Origin: Paramyrothecium sp. XJ0827
Lineage: Eukaryota > Ascomycota > Sordariomycetes > Hypocreales > Stachybotryaceae
Length of the DNA stretch: 64,000 nucleotides
Direction: 5' to 3'
Assembly: GCA_020881915.1 (NCBI GenBank)
Contig: JAJFPB010000001.1
Location: forward strand, 3,844,001-3,908,000
The notes below the pieces were generated by a model. It did no database searches. It saw nothing but the letters and a program-made list of their open reading frames with translations, and was not told the DNA's origin. The position numbers were made by a program, and so were the translations under genes. Below, in pieces: positions 50,411 to 61,172 of this stretch (position 1 is the stretch's first letter; each line of letters opens with the position of its first letter).

Positions 50411-53400
50411 CGTCGCTTTCAGGGGACAGAGAATTCATCAATTGATTAGCACCAGAGGGACTTCCTTCGTCAGGTCGGACCATGGAGGCACACTTGGAGG
50501 GAGAAGGTGTTAGTGCAGCATCCCCCTTGAGTGTCTTCAAATGGCGAAAAGAGAGCACGAGGAATGCTTCGTCAACATCCAAGGCCAAGGCCGAGGCAAG
50601 ATGCCAGAAGACATACGTCGCAAAAACGTGTCAATAATGTGGAAGCTGACGCAACCGTGGCCCTCGTTTTGGTCGGGTTGGTGGTCTGGTCTCAAGCTAC
50701 GTAACGCTTGCAAGGACACACACGGATGCCTGCCATAGGCTCCTTGATTTCTCGGCAGCCCATTGGTTGTACTGACGCGCCAGTTGAGATTTAGGAATAA
50801 TGCTACCGTAAAAAGTCCTGAGGGCTCAGAATTGAGTGCGGGTCCGAGGGATCGGTGGCATTGGTTTGGTCCCTCTTGCTATGACAAAAATCACGCGCTT
50901 TTGAATTGATTGGGCGCTAGGAATGAATGGGCAGCTTGCAGGTTGCGGTAGCATCATGACATGAGAGGCGGCCCGGGTGGTGAACTGGCGGAAGCGATCC
51001 GGTTGTGTAGCTTGCGGATCCACTAGGGGATGGATGACTCTTCGGACAAAAGTGGTGGGTCACGAAGCCCTCCACAAACTACCAACGAGTCCCGCCCATT
51101 GGACGATAGTCGGGAGCTTGCTCTCATGTTTTGAAATGGCTATGATATACAGATACCCCTAGGACAAAGTCCAGGAGGGGGACGACCGGTGAAGATGCAA
51201 TCCAGAGTGAACCCCCACTGGCTTTCCAGGACTTTTGCTCTGTTTGGCCAGCCCTATCTGTGGATCGGTCCGGGTTGGTGTGGAGCGCTCGAGTCCAGGA
51301 AGCGCAGCGTGGAGTCAAGTGATGAGAAAGAGGCAAGGAGGATAGCCATGTTGGTGCTATGTGGACCAATGCACAGCCTGGATGGGTCTGGGTTGAGCAA
51401 ACTGACGAGGGAATGACGAGCAGAAGCCCGCAAGATTTGAATCTGAGATACGCTTAGAGTTTCAGGAACAAATATGTGTCACCTCGCTGGTTAGCTCAAC
51501 AACTAGATTTACAGTAAAGGGCATTGGATGTGGTGGAGGTTGTCAGCAACATCTCGTGAAGTGCTTCGCCAAGCATGTGTGTGTGGATGTGCTTGCTTGA
51601 GCAGCGGGAATCGCAGCGTCCGGTCGCGATGCGGCTCAATCATCGTCAGGGCCATGGCATTGGAGGCCGTTCAGCAAATGCTGCATGTTCGCAAAACACC
51701 CAATGCAGCCGCAGTGACACACTGTCACATCGTGATGTTCTCTAAGCCACCGCAATCTGAAGCATGCAGGGTGCTACTGACGCAGCAGCGAATCACTATA
51801 CGACACACTGGCCAGTGGAATTGAAAGATGGCACTGCATTTCAATTGATTGAGGGCCCTCCCGATCGTACAGCGGAAAAGGGCTGAAGAGGGGGGGGGTG
51901 GTGCTGCACGGCACGCCCAGCGGCTGTGCCAAGAGAGACCAGTCAGAGGAGCTTCCCACGGCCGCCATTGAACTGGTTGCTCCTGGTGTGGACCGCGAGC
52001 AGCAACAGACTACCCCAAGTGTGTCGATCCCTGCACAAGGCGTTTCCATAGGCTCATGGCCATGGTCGCCGTGTGGGCGTCGCCGGCTCCACGGGCTCTC
52101 ACAGAGACCATGGGTTGGGAAATGTGGAAAAAAGCAAACAAGACGGACAAGAACAAGCGTTGCGCTCTTTCGCGATGAATTTTTTTTGGAGGGCAAATTG
52201 AAACAGGATAAGCAAGTAAAATTGGAATGGCGGATGAACGCGCCAGCAAGGATACGTAAAGCCTCCAAATACCGCGACGGTCAGCGAGTTGAAGCTCTGA
52301 GAATTCGGCTGCCTTTTCGCGACACGAATCAAAAGTGACAGAACCAACAGCTTGCGACATGCGGACCTGCGCGGAGTTTAATGTGCCTGCCGCTACCGCG
52401 GATACTTGTCCTTTTAGTGGGTGGTTGGCCTCCGTACAGTGTGATTTGCGATATTTCCCGGAAATCCCCCATCATTTCCTCGCTCGTTTCCTCCTCTCCC
52501 CGTGTCTCTGTTAGCAGAAGCACCCAGAGTCAGTCACACGTGTGTCTTGCTTGCAGCAGCAAAGTGTCGCGCACCCAGTCCTCCTCAGTGCTCACCGATT
52601 TCCCAGAAAATGAGGCTCACGGACACAGTACGCTTCTTGGTGCCCGGACAGTGCGCACTCGCGGCTCTTGATAAGGTTTCAAGTACTCGAGCCGCTATTG
52701 AAGTAGCAATTGGAACTTTTGGCAGGGATTACTCTCCTCCGCATGGTCTACGCCTCAGCCATCGGGGCGGGCTATGCCCGATTGGGAGGCCCTCCAGGCA
52801 GCAGCCTGCGGTGAGCTGAGGATGCCTCTCTCTCCAACCCGCTTTCTAAGCATTCACCCTCCGAATACATCACCATCTTGGCTCCCGGCTCCCATTTTCT
52901 CCTCCGCCATCTCGTCCGCCTCAGGCCGCCGTACTCTTTCTGAAAGCGTTCGCGTCCACGTCGTCCTTGAGTCGCAATTCGTTCGCCCAGGTGCTTTTCT
53001 GACCTATTCCGCGGGGGTTCATTCGGGTAGCCAGCTTGACCCTTGTATCCCGCCGCCTCTTCCTCCTCACATATACGCCGGAGGCCCCCATCTCCGACAG
53101 AACATCGTTCTCCCAACCTCACTTCCTCAATACGACATCTGGCCTTTCGTTAAGTAAAGGCTTGTGAAGACCCTGATCGTTCGGCCATCGCACTGCCCGC
53201 TCGAGTCATCGGTATCACTCTTTCCACGGCGGATTGGATCAGCGTTAGCCTTCCGCGCTTCCGCTTCTTTCGGCTTCCACCCGCGTCTGTTTAACAGTCT
53301 CCGAAGCGATCCGTCGCTCGACACAATAGTCAAGCCTCGATCAGGAGGAGCATTGGTAAGAAAGCCTCATCTTCTTGTCTGTTCTCGTCAACCTGTCCTC

Positions 53401-53665
53401 TGCATCATACCATTCTCGCTTTCCACTTGTCGCTCCACATCAGACCCGACCCTACTGGCCTCCTACAACTGCTCCTCTGTCCCTGGTTCGACATTGAACC
53501 CTATCCCGCCACTGCTCCTCTGACTCACATGCTCCTCTGGCACGCAGCCTTACCTTCACCCAGTTGAGGAGGCTAACAGCTTCTCATTCAGAGCTCAAGG
53601 ACTTGTGGCCACGGCACACCCCCCTTTACTGAGGCATACCCCCACCCCTCCAGGACTAAGCCGCC
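50411..53665. other. 3.3-kb spacer with probable long 5' leader
   Basis: No supported gene. From about 52500 to 53665 the plus strand is rich in C and T, has several upstream ATGs and no typical coding pattern. This resembles a long leader or promoter of the C2H2 regulator that follows. Short frames (for example 52610-52819 and 53164-53523) could be upstream ORFs. Confidence 0.45.
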
Positions 53666-56011
53666 ATGTCCTGCTCCAACCCTCGTCGCAGGACTCCGGT
53701 GACTCGACCCGGCACCGACACTGATAAGATGTCGGCTCATAAGAACAACATGACTCTCCGCAAGGGTGCTACCTTCCACTCTCCTACTTCTCCAGCTTCA
53801 TCCTCATCAGACATTTTTGTCCCACCTCGGCTCACTCGGTCTCAAACCCACATGGACGATGTTGTCGATGCCAACCGTCGCCGCATCGCCTTGACCCTCA
53901 GCGACATCGAGCAGGCTTTTTCCAACAAGGAAAAGTCACCGGCGTCGCCCAAGGTCCACGGAAGCCCAACCCTCCGTGACAACAGCCTTCCAGTCCCTCG
54001 CGGCTTCCTCGATCTCCCTGTTGTTGACCCCAACATGGCCAAACAACAAACAGAGAGGCGGGTCCTTCGCCCGCGCTCGGTGCGCAGGAACAGACATTCA
54101 CATGCCTCCGATAGTGGGCTTGGATCATCCATCGCCTCCACAAACGACAAGGAGCTCGCTGCCTCGAACACAACGAGCGGCAAGTCTCAAACGTCAGCTT
54201 CGGCCATAACAAGATCCGCTGTTTCGTCTGCCGCGGCGGCTCTGCCAAGCCTTAGCCAGAAGGCCATCAATCGCATTCACGAGCACACGGTCCGACCTCT
54301 TTTGGAGGAATCCAACCTCAAAGATTTCCATCCCATTGTTCGCGACGTTCCCCGCCGCATTCAGGACAAGGAGATCATTTGCCTTCGGGATCTTGAGAAG
54401 ACTCTACTTTTTATGGCTCCGGTAAGTAAACTTTGGTCTGATAATGGTGTATGGGGAGAGGCTTATCGGTTGTTGTGCATGAAGGAGAAATCTAAAACCG
54501 CCGAATTATACCTCGAGTTCTGCAAGACCTCGATCCGCTGCATCCAGGCCACCGTTGAGTATCTCAGCGAGCGCGAGCAAGTCCGACCGGGTGACCGGCC
54601 CTACACCAGCGGCTACTTCATCGATTTGGTTCAGCAAATTGAGCAGTACGGCAAGCAGCTGGCCGCCGCCAGGGAAAACGACGGCGTCGCAGACGGCATG
54701 GATGTTGAACTGTATGTATCGTGCCTCGTGCCACTACATTTCTTCACTGACAAGCCTTCAAGAGGTGACGAGGTTAAACTCTACGGTGGTATCTCGGAAA
54801 ATGGCAGACCCGCCGAGCTTATTCGAGTAAGAAAGGACGGCACGGCTATATCGATGGCTACGGGCAAGCCAGTGGATCTTGAGGAGAATGCCATCAAGAT
54901 CAAGCGCTCGATGAGCGAGCAGCGCGAGGACGAGGAGGAGATCATGCGCTCCATGGCCCGTCGTAAGAAGAACGCCAGCCCCGAGGAGCTGGCTCCTAAG
55001 AAATGCCGCGAGCCCGGCTGCAACAAGGAGTTCAAACGTCCCTGCGACCTTACAAAGCACGAGAAGACTCATTCTCGACCTTGGAAGTGCCCTATTCCTA
55101 CTTGCAAGTACCACGAATTCGGCTGGCCCACGGAGAAGGAGATGGATCGTCACGTCAATGACAAGCACTCCGACGCACCCGCCATGTATGAGTGCAAGTT
55201 TAAGCCTTGCCCCTACAAGTCAAAGCGTGAATCCAACTGCAAGCAGCACATGGAAAAGGCCCATGGCTGGACTTACGTGCGAACAAAGACGAACGGCAAA
55301 AAGCTTCCGGGCAGTACCCCGAGCACTGCAGACCAAACTCCGCCTCTGGGCATTGTGTCAACCCCATCGGAGACTGCTGTCTCTGCCGATATTCCCACCC
55401 CACCTCAGGATGCCACGTTCCAGAATTTCCCCAACGAGTTCCCTGTCTATCAATCTCACAACGACTGGTATGCCACCAATGGCCTCGAGTTGGACGCCCC
55501 AGAAGCCATGGAGATAACTCTGGACAACACGTCCCCTTCCTCGGCCGCTAGCTACGATCAATACCCGCCTTACCAGAATGGATCTACCTTCATTCTTAAT
55601 GACGAGGATATTTACGCTGCGCATGTGCAGATCCCCGCCCAATATCCCACCTCAGAGTTCCTTGGGAAGATGATGCCGCAGCAAATGCAGCTGTACCCAC
55701 AGCAGGTGCCCTTCACTGCTCCTCCCCCTGCTCCGGCAGCACAACCTCACTTCTCCCCCAATGGCCAACACAACGCTATGCTGTACACCCCAAGCTCCCT
55801 TCGCGAAGTGGATGAGGGCTTTGACGAGGCATACGCAGGCAATGGAACGGACTTCGCCTTGTTCCCTTCCGGCGTAGGCAAGGGACAAGACCTGCAGCCG
55901 CTCTTCGGTGAGATTCCGAGCGCCGGTGTGGGCTTCTCGCAAACATCTCAGCAAGACTTTTTTCAACCACTTGACTGGTCCAACATGGACCTCAACGGAT
56001 TCCAAGAATAA
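53666..56011 (+). CDS. C2H2 zinc-finger transcription factor
   Basis: Best model join(53666..54421,54485..54711,54763..56011), 2232 nt, 743 aa. The whole span is also open without splicing (781 aa). I take two introns (63 and 51 bp) because both have GTAAGT/GTATGT donors, CTGAT/CTGAC branch-like sites and AAG acceptors. Removing them also joins LLFMAP to EKSKTAELYLEF and MDVEL to GDEVKLYGG smoothly. Residues about 408-496 hold three zinc fingers: CREPGCNKEFKRPCDLTKH..H, CPIPTCKYHEFGWPTEKEMD..H..H and CKFKPCPYKSKRESNCKQH..H. A basic acidic-flanked helix (RSMARRKKNASPEE) precedes them. The C-terminal third is rich in Pro, Gln and acidic residues (MMPQQMQLYPQQVP; FDEAYAGNG; PLDWSNMDLNGFQE), like an activation domain. 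I recognise a conserved filamentous-fungal regulator type but not its target genes. Confidence 0.9.
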   Translation: MSCSNPRRRTPVTRPGTDTDKMSAHKNNMTLRKGATFHSPTSPASSSSDIFVPPRLTRSQTHMDDVVDANRRRIALTLSDIEQAFSNKEKSPASPKVHGSPTLRDNSLPVPRGFLDLPVVDPNMAKQQTERRVLRPRSVRRNRHSHASDSGLGSSIASTNDKELAASNTTSGKSQTSASAITRSAVSSAAAALPSLSQKAINRIHEHTVRPLLEESNLKDFHPIVRDVPRRIQDKEIICLRDLEKTLLFMAPVSKLWSDNGVWGEAYRLLCMKEKSKTAELYLEFCKTSIRCIQATVEYLSEREQVRPGDRPYTSGYFIDLVQQIEQYGKQLAAARENDGVADGMDVELYVSCLVPLHFFTDKPSRGDEVKLYGGISENGRPAELIRVRKDGTAISMATGKPVDLEENAIKIKRSMSEQREDEEEIMRSMARRKKNASPEELAPKKCREPGCNKEFKRPCDLTKHEKTHSRPWKCPIPTCKYHEFGWPTEKEMDRHVNDKHSDAPAMYECKFKPCPYKSKRESNCKQHMEKAHGWTYVRTKTNGKKLPGSTPSTADQTPPLGIVSTPSETAVSADIPTPPQDATFQNFPNEFPVYQSHNDWYATNGLELDAPEAMEITLDNTSPSSAASYDQYPPYQNGSTFILNDEDIYAAHVQIPAQYPTSEFLGKMMPQQMQLYPQQVPFTAPPPAPAAQPHFSPNGQHNAMLYTPSSLREVDEGFDEAYAGNGTDFALFPSGVGKGQDLQPLFGEIPSAGVGFSQTSQQDFFQPLDWSNMDLNGFQE

Positions 56012-56850
56012 ATTCCTGTGATAGCATTCATATCACCGGTTGATTTTGGCGGAGGCGAAAGACCAATTTGATAATTCGCAACGCATAAGCCCTCTGTGGC
56101 TCACGATTTTATGACGGAAGATCTCGGTGCGCAGCACACGTGATTTACATGTATGAGAGAAGACCATTTTTGTACTTTTTTCCTCACCCCTATGGTCGTT
56201 TGTTTTGGCCACTTGAGAATGAACACTCTATACGGATAAGACTTAAGGAAGTCGATTAGAGAACATTGAGGAGGACATTTCTTAGGGTAATGCCGCAGTT
56301 TCAAGCACGAGCTAGTTCTTCGAAGACAAGGATCTCCCTTCTCTGTTTAATTCAATAGAACACTTTACCCCATATTATTGAACTGATTAAAAGTGTTGAA
56401 CGGAGCATCCGGCAGAAAGGCATCGTGAGACCGAGTGGCGCGCCGTCCGGCAGACCTCCGAGCGGGAAGCCGAGACGAGATGCACAAGTAATTCACCTTT
56501 TACACTGGTCACCTCATCCGATGGGAAGATCCAGGGCATGCTGCTGGGCTAAGCTCCATTGTAGCCGTTAGGTGCAGAACAAATAACTTACCACAATGAT
56601 AAAGCTGAGGGGCAGCCCCCAAGTCTAGGACCAACAGCATAAGATACACATGAGTTATTTTGGTATATCTATGTGCGCCAAAACACCCAAATCCGGATAG
56701 ACGACAGACATATCAGTAATGTTGTTTTCCTACGATTCATCCAAGCCAGTCTCTCCACGAAAACCCCACCGCTTGCATTCTATTTGCTTACTCACCACAC
56801 TCCTTTCATTTTTGAACAGCCGCCGCGCGCACCCGTTGTAACATTGGCCA
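56012..56850. other. spacer, no gene seen
   Basis: 3' UTR of the zinc-finger gene and promoter of the small membrane-protein gene. No supported reading frame. Confidence 0.55.
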
Positions 56851-57147
56851 TGGCTTCTTGTAAGTAGCTAGGTCTATCTTCCTTTTAGAATACAGCCTTT
56901 CTAACCTCCTCGGCCGATGCATACAGCCCAGCTTCTTTCTGACGTAGTTGAGATTACATTTTATCTGACCCACCTCTTCAGAGCCTACCTCGCGTATTTG
57001 AGCTACGAAGTTGTTGGCTGGGATAGACTTACGTCGCCCAACAAAGTGTTTCTTGTGTATGGTGTGGTGATGATCTTGTGTCTTTTTCTAAGAATAATCG
57101 AGATTGCTACGAGGAGGCGCCGTGGGCTTCCCAAAGAACATCTTTGA
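56851..57147 (+). CDS. 76-aa two-span membrane protein, unknown
   Basis: Two exons, join(56851..56860,56927..57147), 231 nt, 76 aa. The first coding exon is only ten bases (ATGGCTTCTT), followed by GTAAGT. The 66-bp intron has CTAAC and ends ATACAG. Splicing gives MASSQLLSDVVEITFYLTHL. The frame then has two hydrophobic stretches: FYLTHLFRAYLAYLSYEVVG and VFLVYGVVMILCLFLRIIEI, followed by a basic end (TRRRRGLPKEHL). This suggests a small endomembrane or inner-membrane protein with a positively charged cytosolic or matrix tail. Composition is protein-like and clearly different from the flanks. I do not recognise the family. The splice model is the main uncertainty. Confidence 0.72.
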
Positions 57148-57665
57148 CTTTGAGAGTCTGCTGATGCGTATCTATGTTGGCCAAGATGTCCGGAGGCGGC
57201 TGCATTGCACCCGGCTTCGCGCAGTTGAGGGGATTATGACCTCCCCAAGTCTTGGCCAGTCTTGTGGCGTGCGATATCAACGGAGGAGCATTGTGTGAGG
57301 TCGGCTCCGCCGGAATATCTTGCCACGCTTATTCTTGGTCGTCTGACCAAGTGAGTCCAAGGAGCGCACTAAGAAACGAAAAAGTGAGACAAGATCCGCG
57401 CCTGCCGGCCCACAGACCTGACGATCATGTCAAGCTGATGTCGGATTTACAGAGTTGGGGCGAGTGAGGGGCAAGACATGCATGCAGCATCTGGATTTGT
57501 CTTTATTCAGCGCTCCATGTAAGACATGTCCCGCCACCTCACGTCTCGAGCCCGGCTTGACAACGCTTCTGCCCCTACGTGACTCCGGCCCCTCCGCGAG
57601 GCAACTACGTGAATGGCAAAAAAAAACAGACACGATCTCGACAAAAAGGAAAGCCCACGAATTGA
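57148..57665. other. spacer with no supported gene
   Basis: 3' region of the small membrane-protein gene and flank of the tRNA-Glu pair. An A8 run (T8 on the minus strand) is at about 57619-57627 and an A5 at about 57642. Confidence 0.5.
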
Positions 57666-57737
57666 CTCCGGTACTGGGAATCGAACCCAGGGCTGCTCGG
57701 TGAGAGCGAGCGATGTTAGCCACTACACCATACCGGA
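57666..57737 (-). tRNA. tRNA-Glu(CTC), copy 1
   Basis: On the minus strand it folds with acceptor TCCGGTA/TACCGGA, anticodon stem GCTCG/CGAGC, loop CTCTCAC giving anticodon CTC (codon GAG), and T arm CTGGG-TTCGATT-CCCAG. It has 72 bases including the G discriminator and no intron. TTTTT lies about 20 bases downstream. Confidence 0.93.
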
Positions 57738-57882
57738 TGAGCCGTTGCTAGCTTGTTTTGGATGTCTCCAACGGCGCGGAACGGCGTCTATAATGGCGTC
57801 GAGGGTGGACACCAGGAAGTCCAAAAAATAAGAGCGCCACGAGAACTAGATAACGACAGTGAACCGCCAAAAAGAAAACTGC

Positions 57883-57954
57883 CTCCGATACTGGGAATCG
57901 AACCCAGGGCTGCTCGGTGAGAGCGAGCGATGTTAGCCACTACACCATATCGGA
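57883..57954 (-). tRNA. tRNA-Glu(CTC), copy 2
   Basis: Identical to copy 1 except for one base pair in the acceptor stem: TCCGATA/TATCGGA, so a G-C pair is replaced by A-T with pairing kept. Minus strand, with TTTTC/TTTTT just downstream. Confidence 0.93.
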
Positions 57955-57982
57955 TGGATGAAGTTTCGATGTCTTTCCTGAA

Positions 57983-58640
57983 CTATGTACGGTCCGCAGC
58001 AATCACTGTCCAGTTCCACGGCGAGCTTCTCGACATTCTGTCAAGTTGAGGAAACCCCCTTGTCTTTGGCGGCTCTGGTAGCATCAAACCATAGTTGGCC
58101 ATCTCAGCGTAGCTTCCATCGTCTGGGTGCACGTGGTCCGCGAGGTCCTGGTCATCCAGGCCATTCTCGCCGTGCATCTCCGCTTAGAAGATTTTCTTAG
58201 AGTTGCTTTGTTTAGCCTCGACGAGAACTCGGTACATTCTTGTTTGCTTGCTGGACGTACCTCCCCTGTGGCAGAGTCGGTGTTGGCCGTCAAGGTAGAA
58301 AGCACTATGGTTGGCTGCGGTGCCGTCGACCAGAGGTCTTCAGCAAGTCCTCCATTCGCGATCGCATGTTGGCGGTATCGTAGTCCTGCACGCAATCGTT
58401 GCCCCCCGCGTTTGGTGTAGAGATATCTGGCCACATCTTGGGTACGGATTTCCGCGCGTGTTCGTGGACTTGATTGATGCGGGCGTCGGGCCAGCCTTCG
58501 ACCTCGTTGTCCTCCATACGCGGGAACCGGCCATGTCCATCTCATACCCCCAGTCGAGGAGGAGTTCACGCAGATACTCGCGGTAGCCATTGCCAAGGGA
58601 TGAGCTGGAGCACCAGGTAATGGATGCCCCTAGGGGCATA
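57983..58640 (-). pseudogene. broken SGNH/GDSL hydrolase gene
   Basis: All family blocks are present on the minus strand but in different frames. Block I is MPLGASITW (58640 downward; Ser is the nucleophile) followed by NGYREYLRELLLDWGYEMDM. After GSR the frame shifts near 58525 to MEDNEVEGWPDARINQVHEH and the oxyanion block NAGGNDCVQDYD. A second shift near 58325 gives DLWSTAPQPTIVLSTLTANTD. A third shift near 58255 leads to MYRVLVEAKQSNSKKIF, a TAA stop, then AEMHGENG and the catalytic DLADHVHPDDGSYAEMA. The shifts are within a few bases of each other's homologous end, too close for introns. Intact relatives are small secreted esterases/lipases of fungi. No clear signal peptide is visible upstream, so the 5' end is also lost or lies in an unrecognised exon. 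Confidence 0.82.
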
Positions 58641-59363
58641 CCTCTGAAGGAGACAGCTGCTTGAACTTAACAGATGAATTCTCAGCGCGGTCATTTGCCT
58701 CAGCAGGGTCTGGCTTACCAGTTGAGGAACATGTCAGCATCATGAGAGTTCACATATTCAGTGATTCTATCATCGTTCCTCGTCAGTACAGTTTACTCCC
58801 CGTAGGATGTCGAAGATGCTTGTTGCTCCTATAGCTAGGGGCCAAATGTTTCCTGTTCGACCATTGAACTGGTAACGTCAGGTCTATCTGCGATAATCCA
58901 GAAGGAACAGGACGTCTCGGTCGAGGTACTCGATGACGATTGGTCATGTAAATGGTTGGGATGCATTGTTGAGGATTGAATAACAGGCAGCGGAGTCGAT
59001 TGAGTCAAGTGAGTCAGGCAGGATAAAAAGCAACGCACATCTGTTGCTTGGTGCTCATCCTCCTTCGGCGAATTTGATATGCGCAAACGGTAGCCGTGCC
59101 TGTCGTCTACTATAGCAGTTGGGCCCTCATGATATTCGAGGGTATGCAGTTTCCCAGAAACTAGACATTTCTCTGTAGAGGTATAAGCCTTACTAGTCCT
59201 GCACAAGCTACCCGCCACGTCATGTCCATCCACCTGTATAGGGTAGGCCACGAAACAAGCCCAGCGGGAACAACCTTAGTTGCACAGACAACCAACTTAG
59301 TGCAGGCTCAAAAAGTTTCAGTGTCAAGCCATCACATCGCGTCTGCCTGCCGCGTCCACGGAA
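58641..59363. other. divergent spacer upstream of the ASNSD1-like gene
   Basis: No supported gene. The 138-codon minus-strand frame at 58835-59251 lacks an ATG start and a domain. Confidence 0.5.
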
Positions 59364-61172
59364 ATGTGTGGTATATATGGCTGCATATCCACGTCTGCAG
59401 ACCATACGCCATCATCAGAGCTGCTGCGATGCTTGAACGAACGAGGCCCTGATCACACCGGGACTGTCGAGGTGCAGCTCGGAGAAGGAAGTCAACGGCT
59501 GTTCGCGAGTTTTACATCAACAGTTCTTGCTCTTCGCGGTGACCACGTAGCGCAGCAGCCGCTCATCGACCATGGCACTGGCTCCGTGCTCTGTTGGAAC
59601 GGAGAGGCCTGGAGGATCCACGGACGGGCTGTCGAAGGGAATGACGGCGAAGCCGTTTTGCAACTATTGACGGAGACCACCCGCAGTCCTGGAGGCCAAG
59701 CCGCCCTTATTGATGCATTCCGGGCCATCGAAGGCCCTTTCGCTTTCATTTATCTTGACAAAGTGGCGAAACGCATGTATTATGGTCGCGATCGCCTTGG
59801 GCGCCGCTCACTGCTGTTCAAGCAGGATGATACGTTCTTGCTGTCAAGCGTAGCCGATTTGCAGGCAGGCGGCTGGCAAGAAGTCGAGGCAGACGGATTC
59901 TACAGTGTTTCTTTGACTCAAGATGATGCACCAGCTCTGCTGACTGCGACTAGGCACTTGTGGGCAGATGATACGCACATGGTAAGTCAAGCCTCAGACG
60001 GCCTGCGCCAATCTCAAGGCTCTGATCTCCTCTCAGGTGTCCAGCATTGGACTCTTCAACAATACCACCGTAAGACCGCCACTCGAGGATTCCGCCTCCA
60101 GAAGAGAGGCTCTGTCGGTGGAAGAGCTGCACAAACATTTGACCCAGTCGCTGCGGTACCGTGTGTTAGACGTGCCTCTTCCACCTCAAGCCAGTGTTTC
60201 GGACGCTAGAGTTGCTGTCCTCTTCTCCGGTGGTCTCGACTGCACGGTCCTAGCTCGTATGGCGAGCGATATCATACCACCAGGCCAAGCTATCGACCTG
60301 ATCAATGTTGCGTTTGAAAACCCCCGCATCGCATCGCAGCACAAGGGTGATGACAATGTCAACCTGTACGAACTCTGCCCGGACCGGATCACTGGTAGAA
60401 AGTCATTCGCCGAACTTGCCGCCGTCTGCCCGGAGCGGGACTGGCGGTTCGTGACTGTAAGGGGACATCTGCCGCAATCGATTATGACCAGTCGCTGACG
60501 GAGAATTAGGTTGATGTCCCTTACACTGTTACCCTCTCCCACAGGGACGAAGTGATACGGTTGATCCACCCCCACAACACTGAGATGGATTTGTCCATCG
60601 CCTATGCATTGTACTTTGCTGCAAGAGGACAAGGCTTCGGTCAAGGTCCTGCTTCGCCACCTGTGCCATATTCTACTGGAGCCCGTGTGTTGTTGTCCGG
60701 CCTGGGCGCTGATGAGCTCTTCGGCGGCTATGTACGACATGCTACAGCGTATAGTCGAAAGGGCCTTCAAGGCCTTGTGGATGAGCTGAAACTGGATGTA
60801 AGCCGACTGGGTAAGCGTAATTTAGGGCGAGATGACCGAGTCATGGCACATTGGGGGAGAGAAGTAAGGTTCCCGTTTCTCGACGAGTCCCTGGTCAAAT
60901 GGGCTATCGAACTGCCAGCATGGGAGAAATGCGACTTCGAGAAACCAATGACTCTAGGAGGGATTGAGCCTGAAAAGAGAATTCTACGTCTGCTGGCCAA
61001 GAGTCTGAAGATTATGTCGGCCGCCGGGGAGAAGAAGCGGGCGGTGAGTACTGCGGCGGACGAACCTCCTGTGGTCACACGGACGCTGACTCTGCTTCAG
61101 ATCCAGTTTGGAGCACGAACCGCTAAGATGGAAAGCGGGAAGACGAAAGGCACGACCCTTATAGCAACCTGA
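59364..61172 (+). CDS. asparagine-synthetase-domain protein (ASNSD1-like)
   Basis: Four exons, join(59364..59981,60037..60456,60510..61043,61101..61172), 1644 nt, 547 aa. Introns are 55, 53 and 57 bp, all phase 0. The N-terminal class II glutamine amidotransferase domain begins MCGIYGCIS with the catalytic Cys2, then NERGPDHTG and the region around LCWNGEAW. From about residue 260 the asparagine-synthetase-like ATP-pyrophosphatase domain has the PP-loop VAVLFSGGLDCTVLA, the LLSGLGADELFGGYVRH block and GREVRFPFLDESLVKWAIEL. The short last exon encodes IQFGARTAKMESGKTKGT. The layout matches ASNSD1 proteins, whose true reaction is not settled. The loop reads SGGLDC rather than the usual SGGxDS. 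True asparagine synthetase differs in length and motif detail, so I do not call it asn1/2. Confidence 0.92.

Noticed and set aside
58240..58270. GTACGT in the SGNH relic as a real intron donor
   Set aside because: An intron from here could end at CTCTAAG, but the reading frame after it still meets a TAA, and family sequence (MYRVLVEAKQ) lies inside the supposed intron.
58835..59251. 138-aa minus-strand frame upstream of the ASNSD1-like gene
   Set aside because: Begins at GTG, not ATG, and has no domain. It overlaps the promoter of the divergent gene.
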